Assembly (NCBI RefSeq): GCF_947493875.1
Contig: NZ_CANLSU010000006.1
Location: 124,001 to 188,000, forward strand
Source of the DNA: an uncultured Marinococcus sp.
GTDB lineage: Bacteria > Bacillota > Bacilli > Bacillales > Marinococcaceae
Reading direction: 5' to 3'
Length of the DNA stretch: 64,000 bases
This document shows positions 58,085 to 64,000 of the stretch, one piece after another. The notes beneath the pieces were generated by a model. That model worked only from the letters and a program-made list of their open reading frames with translations. It searched no databases and was not told the origin of the DNA. Position 1 is the first letter of the stretch, and the number at the start of each line of letters is the position of its first letter. Both the position numbers and the translations under genes were made by a program.

Positions 58085-58445
58085 AATCCCGTCCCCCTTC
58101 GAGCAGGCCTGCTTTAACTTCCGGCCTGCAGCTGACTGTAATATTAGACGCACCTATTTCTTCTATTTTAACAAATCCTTATCCAAATATCGCAATAACT
58201 TAACGCCGTTTCCGTCATATGCCGTACAAACAGCAAGTATAACCGTCAGAAGCTTTTTTTTCAATTTTCTTTAGACATGGTAATACGATATTGAAAAAAA
58301 TTGTGAAATACGCCCCTGTCTCTTCCTATATATATGTTTGAAATGATTGCTGTTTCCGGGATTCGCTTCTAATGCAAGGCGTTTAGATATACGCTATAAT
58401 GTGAAAAGAATTCAGTGGCGACCGAAACTAACAAGGAGGTTCTTC
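58085..58445. other. Divergent intergenic region between yqeG and mrpA
   Basis: No gene found. For yqeG the reverse strand has TTGCGA-N18-TTAAAA (58166-58195). For mrpA there is TATAAT at 58395-58400 with no convincing -35, about 45 bases before the start codon. Remaining sequence is A/T-rich and without clear repeats. Confidence 0.45.
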
Positions 58446-60851
58446 ATGTTTACTATTTTACATCTTGCCATCATTGCGCCGTTTCTGGCTGCTGTGCTGG
58501 TGCCTCTTCTGTATAAATTTATTCCGCGTATACATACAGGATGGTTCGTACTCATCATTCCTATTATTCTTTTCAGCTATTTTTTGAGCTACCTTCCGGA
58601 TGTTTCCGGCACGGGCTCCGTCATGAAAACATTCGAATGGATTCCCTCCTTAGGTGTCAATTACATTGCCTATGTGGACGGTCTCGGTCTTTTATTTGCG
58701 CTCCTGATTACAGGAATCGGAGCTCTCGTTGTTTTGTATTCCATCTATTATCTGGATAAGCATAAGGAACAGTTGAATAATTTCTATACATATCTGCTTC
58801 TTTTTATGGGTGCTATGCTCGGCCTTACGTTGTCAGATAATTTAATCGTTTTGTATACCTTTTGGGAAATTACCAGTATTTCATCGTTTCTGCTGATTTC
58901 TTATTGGTATACAAAAGAAAAATCACGCTACGGTGCGTTGAAATCACTGCTTATTACCGTTATGGGCGGCTTTGCCCTTTTAGTTGGTTTTGTACTGATC
59001 GCTTCTGTAACCGGCACCTACAGCATACGCGGCATTCTTGATGCTTCCGACCAGCTTGCCGACAGTCCGCTGTTTCTTCCGGCCATGCTTTTAATTCTGC
59101 TCGGGGCGTTTACAAAGTCTGCCCAGTTTCCATTTCACATCTGGCTGCCGGATGCGATGGAAGCCCCGACGCCGGTCAGTGCCTATCTGCACTCTGCGAC
59201 AATGGTAAAGGCGGGCATTTATTTGGTGGCCCGCATGACGCCATTGTTTGCGGTCAGTGCCTATTGGTTCTGGCTTGTCACCGGCTTTGGGCTTCTTACT
59301 CTCATATGGGGATCGCTTTCTGCCATACGTCAGACCGATTTAAAAGGCATCCTCGCGTACTCTACGGTCAGTCAGCTCGGTATGATTTTGTCGATGCTCG
59401 GCGCCGGGGCTGCAGCGCTCCACTATGACAGTGTCGATAACAACGCCTATACGCTTGCGGTGGCAGCTGCTGTTTTTCATTTAATTAACCATGCCACCTA
59501 CAAAGGAAGCCTGTTTATGATGGTGGGTATTATTGATCACGAAACAGGCACACGGGATATACGGCGGCTTGGAGGACTCATGACGCTGATGCCGATTTCC
59601 TTTACAATCGCCGTAATTGGCGGCTTTTCCATGGCCGGCCTGCCGCCGTTCAATGGATTTTTAAGTAAAGAAATGTTTTTCATGTCGATGGTGGAAATTA
59701 CGCACTTTCCGCAGTACGGCGCAGAATCCATTGGTATTCTGCTTCCGATTGTCGCCTGGACAGCCAGTGTTTTCACCTTTGTTTACTGTATGATGATCGT
59801 TTTCCGGACCTTTACCGGAAAAATTCAAAAGGAAAAGCTTCCAGCCAAGCCACACGAAGCTCCGTTTGGCATGCTTTTGTCTCCCCTCATTCTCGTAGCG
59901 CTTGTCGTGTTCATCGGCTTTTTCCCGAATACGCTCGTGCCTACGATTATTGAACCGGCCATGGCATCGATTATGCCTGAGCTTGCCCAGACAGGGTCGT
60001 TTGGGGTGGATATTTATTTCTGGCACGGCTTTACTCCTGAACTGTTTATGACTATCGGTGTCGTTCTGCTTGGTACGGGCATTTTCCTGGCGCTGCAGAA
60101 ATGGAATAAAATGCACGCTGTCTTTCCGGAAAACCGTCTGTTTAACCAGGCGTATAACCGCTCTCTTGAAGGACTCGACCGTTCTTCTCACGCCTTAATG
60201 TCCTGGCACATGACCGGGCTCGTGAGAGATTACTTTATATATATTTTCTCTTTCACTGTGGTACTGCTCCTTTTCTCTCTTTTCGGCACTGGGGCATTTA
60301 CCATCGATGTTGAAAATATGGTTCCGGTGAGCCCGTATGAAGCAGTACTCTCTCTTGTGCTGGTGGGGTCTTCCCTCATTCTTATGTTCACCCGCTCCCG
60401 GTTGAAGGCGGTCATTTCTCTGGGCGTGCTCGGCTATACGGTAGCATTGTTCTTCGTATTGTTCCGTGCCCCGGACCTTGCCCTGACACAATTGACGATT
60501 GAGACCGTCTCGGTGACACTCTTTTTGCTTTGTTTCTACCATTTTCCGCAGATTTTCGATGCTTTGAAGGAAACGAAATTTCATGCGGCCAATTTTGTCA
60601 TCTCCGTTGCAGTCGGACTCACCGTCACTCTCATCGGACTTTCTGCCAGCGGCACCAGGCTGTTTCCGGCTATTTCTGATTACTTTTTGGAAAACAGCTA
60701 TAAGGAAGCAGGCGGCAATAACGTCGTAAACGTTATCTTAGTAGACTTCCGGGGCTTTGATACCCTGCTTGAAATTCTCGTATTAGGTATTGCTTCCCTC
60801 GGAGTGTACTCCTTAATTAAATTACGGCTCGCAGGAGGTGAGAATAAATGA
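58446..60851 (+). CDS. mrpA: Mrp Na+/H+ antiporter subunit A
   Basis: An 801-residue membrane subunit related to NuoL of complex I. Proton-path features: FWEITSISSFLLISYWYTKE, SAQFPFHIWLPDAMEAPTPVSAYLHSATMVKAGIYL and LINHATYKGSLFM. The C-terminal 200 residues form the MrpA-specific extension (ending PAISDYFLENSYKEAGGNNVVNVILVDFRGFDTLLEI, here in shortened quotation). ATG 58446 with AAGGAGG six bases ahead; the frame continues upstream but lacks a start signal. First gene of a seven-gene operon that exports Na+ in exchange for H+, needed at high pH or salt. Confidence 0.97.
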   Translation: MFTILHLAIIAPFLAAVLVPLLYKFIPRIHTGWFVLIIPIILFSYFLSYLPDVSGTGSVMKTFEWIPSLGVNYIAYVDGLGLLFALLITGIGALVVLYSIYYLDKHKEQLNNFYTYLLLFMGAMLGLTLSDNLIVLYTFWEITSISSFLLISYWYTKEKSRYGALKSLLITVMGGFALLVGFVLIASVTGTYSIRGILDASDQLADSPLFLPAMLLILLGAFTKSAQFPFHIWLPDAMEAPTPVSAYLHSATMVKAGIYLVARMTPLFAVSAYWFWLVTGFGLLTLIWGSLSAIRQTDLKGILAYSTVSQLGMILSMLGAGAAALHYDSVDNNAYTLAVAAAVFHLINHATYKGSLFMMVGIIDHETGTRDIRRLGGLMTLMPISFTIAVIGGFSMAGLPPFNGFLSKEMFFMSMVEITHFPQYGAESIGILLPIVAWTASVFTFVYCMMIVFRTFTGKIQKEKLPAKPHEAPFGMLLSPLILVALVVFIGFFPNTLVPTIIEPAMASIMPELAQTGSFGVDIYFWHGFTPELFMTIGVVLLGTGIFLALQKWNKMHAVFPENRLFNQAYNRSLEGLDRSSHALMSWHMTGLVRDYFIYIFSFTVVLLLFSLFGTGAFTIDVENMVPVSPYEAVLSLVLVGSSLILMFTRSRLKAVISLGVLGYTVALFFVLFRAPDLALTQLTIETVSVTLFLLCFYHFPQIFDALKETKFHAANFVISVAVGLTVTLIGLSASGTRLFPAISDYFLENSYKEAGGNNVVNVILVDFRGFDTLLEILVLGIASLGVYSLIKLRLAGGENK

Positions 60852-61270
60852 AGTACAACGACATTATCCTGCAGACAGTAACAAAATTCATTTCATTTCT
60901 CATCTTTCTGTTTGCAATCTATATCTTTTTCAACGGCCATCAGGAGCCCGGTGGCGGCTTTATCGGGGGATTGATGACAAGTGCTGCTTTAGTTCTTCTC
61001 CTTCTCGCCTTTGATATGGAAACCGTCCACCGGGCCCTGCCGATTGATTACAAAATCATGACAGCTATTGGCCTGGTATTCGCTGTTGGTACAGGCGTAG
61101 GCTCGTTCTTTTTCTCAGCACCGTTTCTTTCACAGACCTTCGGTTATTTTCATTTTCCCGTACTGGGTGAGCTGGGGCTGACGACAACCCTTGCCTTCGA
61201 CTTAGGAGTTTATCTGGTTGTTATCGGCACGGCTATGACTATTATTCAAACGATCGGAGAGGATAAATAG
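60848..61270 (+). CDS. mrpB: Mrp Na+/H+ antiporter subunit B
   Basis: A 140-residue membrane subunit with four helices; ILQTVTKFISFLIFLFAIY and GHQEPGGGFIGGLM are diagnostic. The ATG overlaps the mrpA stop (ATGA), with GGAGGTGAGAATAA ahead. Confidence 0.97.
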   Translation: MKYNDIILQTVTKFISFLIFLFAIYIFFNGHQEPGGGFIGGLMTSAALVLLLLAFDMETVHRALPIDYKIMTAIGLVFAVGTGVGSFFFSAPFLSQTFGYFHFPVLGELGLTTTLAFDLGVYLVVIGTAMTIIQTIGEDK

Positions 61271-61611
61271 TGGAAATAATTATGTCTATCCTTGCCGGCT
61301 TCTTATTTACTGTCGGTTTGTATTTAATACTGACGAAAAATTTAATCCGCATTATTATTGGCAGCTCAGTTTTAAGCCACGGCGCCCATCTGCTGCTTTT
61401 GACCATGGCGGGGCTGAAGACAGGGGCCCCTCCGCTGCTCGGCCTTGAAGCTGACACTTATGTAGACCCGCTTCCCCAGGCGCTGATACTGACAGCTATC
61501 GTTATCAGCTTTGGAGTAACGTCTTTTATTCTTGTTTTAGGATACCGTACGTACAAAGTGACCGGAGCGGCTGAGACTGACCAACTGAGAGGAACTGATA
61601 CTGATGAGTAA
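61270..61611 (+). CDS. mrpC: Mrp Na+/H+ antiporter subunit C
   Basis: A 113-residue NuoK-like subunit with three helices (LYLILTKNLIRIIIGSSVLSHGAHLLL; DPLPQALILTAIVISFGVTSF). GTG start at 61270, seven bases after GGAGAGG and overlapping the mrpB stop by one base; matches the B. subtilis N-terminus MEI. ATG at 61282 is the alternative. Confidence 0.96.
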   Translation: MEIIMSILAGFLFTVGLYLILTKNLIRIIIGSSVLSHGAHLLLLTMAGLKTGAPPLLGLEADTYVDPLPQALILTAIVISFGVTSFILVLGYRTYKVTGAAETDQLRGTDTDE

Positions 61612-63091
61612 TTGGCTGATCCTTCCGGTCCTTATCCCTCTCATCGCAGGGATCGTGGCATTGTTTTTCCCAAAGCATGTCACCGCGCAGCGCATCTGGG
61701 CATTTATTACGAGCCTGATTCTGATTGGCGTCAATATCTTTTTGCTTACGTACATATTGTCCAATGGAATCATGACTCTTGAACTCGGCGGCTGGGAAGC
61801 TCCATTTGGCATTGTGTTTGTGGGAGATTCATTAGCAGTGCTTTTAACAACAACTACTTCCTTTGTCGCTATGCCTATTATTTATTTTTCCTTCAGCACC
61901 ATCGGAGTGGAGCGGGAAAAATATTACTACTACTCCTTTTTCCAGTTTTTAATCGCCGGTGTGTCCGGAGCCTTTCTGACTGGTGATATTTTCAACCTGT
62001 TCGTCTGCTTCGAGGTTCTTCTTTTAGCCTCTTACGCTCTGATCGGCCACGGCGGTACAAAAACACAGCTGAAGGAATCGTTTAACTACGTTATTGTAAA
62101 CGTTGTTTCTTCCGCCTTTTTCGTTATTGGTGTTGCATATCTGTACGCCGTAACGGGCACGCTGAACATGGCCCAGCTCAGTGAACGTGTCAGTGAAGCC
62201 GGCTCTGAACCGATCATTACGGTTATTGCCATTTTGTTTTTGATCGTGTTTGGGTTAAAAGGAGCATTATTTCCTCTTTATTTCTGGCTGCCTGGATCAT
62301 ACTCGGTGCCTCCGACAGCCATCGGGGCGATATTTGCTGCTCTTTTGACCAAGGTCGGCATCTACAGCATTTTTAGAACCTACTCTGTTATCTTCAATGA
62401 AGATACAGCCATTACACACACCATCCTTCTCGTCCTTTCAGCGGTGACAATGATTGTTGGTGTTATCGGCGCGATTGCTTACAGAGATGTGAAATTGATT
62501 TTAGTATACAATGTTATTGTAGCTGTCGGATTTATCCTATTTGGTGTCGCTTCACTGAACAGCGATGCGTTTATAGGTGCCATATACTACTTGCTTCATG
62601 ATATTGTCATTAAAGCAGCCTTGTTTCTGATTATTGGGGCGCTGATTACTGTAGCCGGCACCAGTAAGCTCTCAGGTATGGGCGGAATTATTAAGCACCA
62701 CCCGCTTCTCACCTGGATGTTTTTCATTTCCGCCCTCGCTCTTGCCGGTATTCCGCCCCTCGGCGGCTTTCCCGGCAAGCTGATGCTTGTGGTCGGCGGT
62801 GCCGAAGCCGGTCATTATATTGTCGTAGCAGTCATGATGGTTGCAAGTCTGCTTGTATTGTATTCCGTCATACGAATTTTCCTGCAGGGGTTTTTGGGAG
62901 AACCGACGCTTACCCATGCAGAACAGCATGGCAGCATTAAAGCGCAGATGCCTCCCATCGTATTTCTTGTAGCGCTCTCTGCATTCATGGGCTTCGGTGC
63001 CGAAATCATGTATCCATTGGTGGAAAGTGCAGCAGAAACGCTGATCAATCCCCACGCCTATATTGAAGCTGTGTTAGGGGGGAATTCATAA
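61604..63091 (+). CDS. mrpD: Mrp Na+/H+ antiporter subunit D
   Basis: A 495-residue NuoM/N-like subunit with about 14 helices. Marks: DIFNLFVCFEVLLLASYALI, conserved lysine region GLKGALFPLYFWLPGSYSVPPTAIGAIFAALLTKVGIYS (given only as landmarks) and HDIVIKAALFLIIGA. The ATG overlaps the mrpC end by eight bases. Confidence 0.97.
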   Translation: MSNWLILPVLIPLIAGIVALFFPKHVTAQRIWAFITSLILIGVNIFLLTYILSNGIMTLELGGWEAPFGIVFVGDSLAVLLTTTTSFVAMPIIYFSFSTIGVEREKYYYYSFFQFLIAGVSGAFLTGDIFNLFVCFEVLLLASYALIGHGGTKTQLKESFNYVIVNVVSSAFFVIGVAYLYAVTGTLNMAQLSERVSEAGSEPIITVIAILFLIVFGLKGALFPLYFWLPGSYSVPPTAIGAIFAALLTKVGIYSIFRTYSVIFNEDTAITHTILLVLSAVTMIVGVIGAIAYRDVKLILVYNVIVAVGFILFGVASLNSDAFIGAIYYLLHDIVIKAALFLIIGALITVAGTSKLSGMGGIIKHHPLLTWMFFISALALAGIPPLGGFPGKLMLVVGGAEAGHYIVVAVMMVASLLVLYSVIRIFLQGFLGEPTLTHAEQHGSIKAQMPPIVFLVALSAFMGFGAEIMYPLVESAAETLINPHAYIEAVLGGNS

Positions 63092-63567
63092 TGGCTTTTC
63101 AGGTTATGATCAATCTTGCCATGGCTCTGCTTTGGATGATTATCAATGATGCCTGGTCGTTTGCATCCTTTATCAGCGGATTTTTCCTCGGCCTGCTAGT
63201 CCTGTATTTTATGAGAGGATTTTTCCGGGAGAGGCTTTATTTTCACCGGGTCTATGCAGCCCTGGTGCTGATGCTTATCTTCTTTAAAGAATTAATACTG
63301 TCCAGCTTCTCTGTTGCCCGGCAGATACTTAGTCCTAAATTAAACATCAGTCCAGGCATCTTTGAAATGGAAACCACTCTTGAAAAAGAATGGGAAGTCA
63401 CGCTGCTGTCGCTTTTAATCACTCTTACACCGGGGACCCTGGTAGTAGAAGTAGCCCCGGACAACCGCTCGCTGTTTATCCATGCGATGGACCTGCAGAG
63501 TGTGGAAGCGGCTGAAAAGGAAATCCGCAATTCATTTGAAAAAGCGATTAGGGAGGTCAGCAGATAA
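63091..63567 (+). CDS. mrpE: Mrp Na+/H+ antiporter subunit E
   Basis: A 158-residue subunit with two to three N-terminal helices and a cytoplasmic domain (LSLLITLTPGTLVVEVAPDNRSLFIHAMD). The ATG shares its A with the mrpD stop (TAATG). Confidence 0.96.
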   Translation: MAFQVMINLAMALLWMIINDAWSFASFISGFFLGLLVLYFMRGFFRERLYFHRVYAALVLMLIFFKELILSSFSVARQILSPKLNISPGIFEMETTLEKEWEVTLLSLLITLTPGTLVVEVAPDNRSLFIHAMDLQSVEAAEKEIRNSFEKAIREVSR

Positions 63568-63854
63568 TGATATTAAATATAATTTATATCACAGCAGCAA
63601 CGCTTGTTTCGATATCCATCCTGCTCACGCTGTACCGTGTATTTCAAGGTCCGTCGATGCCGGACCGTGTTATTGCCCTCGACGTTATTGGCATCCAGCT
63701 TATTAGTTTAATAGCTCTCTTCTGTATTATTTTAAATACGAGCGCGTTCATTGAAGTTATGCTGCTGCTTGCGATACTGGCCTTCATTGGCACGGTAGCC
63801 TTCGCTAAATATATCGAAAAGGGTGTTGTGATTGAGCATGACCGAGATCGTTGA
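63567..63854 (+). CDS. mrpF: Mrp Na+/H+ antiporter subunit F
   Basis: A 95-residue subunit with three helices; LYRVFQGPSMPDRVIALDVIG is the family signature. The ATG overlaps the mrpE stop (TAATG). Confidence 0.97.
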   Translation: MILNIIYITAATLVSISILLTLYRVFQGPSMPDRVIALDVIGIQLISLIALFCIILNTSAFIEVMLLLAILAFIGTVAFAKYIEKGVVIEHDRDR

Positions 63855-64000
63855 TTGGATTGTAGCACTGCTTGCCCTTTTTGGAGCAGCTTTCAGCATC
63901 ATAAGCGCTGTCGGTCTGCTTCGTCTTCCGGATATTTTCACACGTTCTCATGCTGCCACGAAGGCGGCTACTCTGGGAGTACTGTGTGTTGTGCTTGCCG
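63838..64000 (+). CDS. mrpG: Mrp Na+/H+ antiporter subunit G (5' part, cut by window end)
   Basis: The first 54 codons are present: begins MTEIVDWIVALLALFGAAF and includes SAVGLLRLPDIFTRSHAATKAAT, the MrpG signature. It overlaps the end of mrpF by 17 bases in another frame. The gene continues past the window. Confidence 0.95.
   Translation, partial: MTEIVDWIVALLALFGAAFSIISAVGLLRLPDIFTRSHAATKAATLGVLCVVLA

Overview
The window is a stretch of core chromosome from a member of the Bacillaceae. From memory, its gene order follows the Bacillus subtilis yqgC-to-yqeG region closely: ispG, zur, nfo, cshB, ispH, yqfO, trmK, sigA, dnaG, yqxD, yqfL, ccpN, glyS/glyQ, recO, era, cdd, dgkA, ybeY, phoH, floA/yqeZ, yqeY/rpsU, mtaB, rsmE, prmA, dnaJ/dnaK/grpE/hrcA, hemW, lepA, rpsT, holA, comEC/comEA, yqeM, rsfS, yqeK, nadD, yqeI, aroE, yqeH, yqeG. 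Acidic, Glu-rich proteins, a complete-looking Mrp Na+/H+ antiporter operon and balanced base composition (all judged by eye) suggest a halophilic or haloalkaliphilic organism. I see no phage, transposon, CRISPR array or defence island.

Layout. 1-348: four tRNA genes on the minus strand. 427-4571: a DUF456 membrane protein, a Na/Pi cotransporter, a short NfeD protein and a YpuA-like secreted protein. 4887-6014: ispG on the plus strand. 6092-9076: a zinc ABC transporter operon (one ATPase, two different permeases) that ends with zur. 9269-13051: ppx and ppk1 (polyphosphate) on the plus strand. 13175-15378: nfo and cshB. 15636-16580: ispH. 16619-26677: yqfO/trmK, sigA, dnaG, yqxD, yqfL, ccpN and glycyl-tRNA synthetase behind a T-box. 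26970-34126: recO, era, cdd, dgkA, ybeY, phoH and the yqeZ-floA-yqfB-like cluster. 34298-46826: rpsU/yqeY, deoC, then the lepA-hemW-hrcA-grpE-dnaK-dnaJ-prmA-rsmE-mtaB heat-shock and translation block. 47060-58084: rpsT, holA, comEC, a metY-type gene, comEA and the yqeM-to-yqeG block. 58446-64000: mrpA to mrpF and the start of mrpG.

Regulation can be read at many points: a glycine T-box, a perfect CIRCE operator, a probable Zur box, two sigma-W-like ECF promoters (one before each NfeD gene), a possible Pho-box array before the phosphate transporter, sigma-A-like promoters before sigA, glyQS, rpsU, lepA and rpsT, and about fifteen intrinsic terminators.

No clearly undescribed system is present. 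The most interesting signals are departures from the reference gene order. Sporulation genes expected inside the block (gpr, spoIIP, yqfC, yqfD) are absent at their usual sites, which fits a non-sporulating lineage. pgpH, comEB, comER and cccA are also missing from their usual sites. deoC occupies the yqeW position, and a metY gene sits inside the comE cluster. ccpN has no ATG, GTG or TTG that would give a full-length protein. All comparison with B. subtilis is from memory and was not searched.
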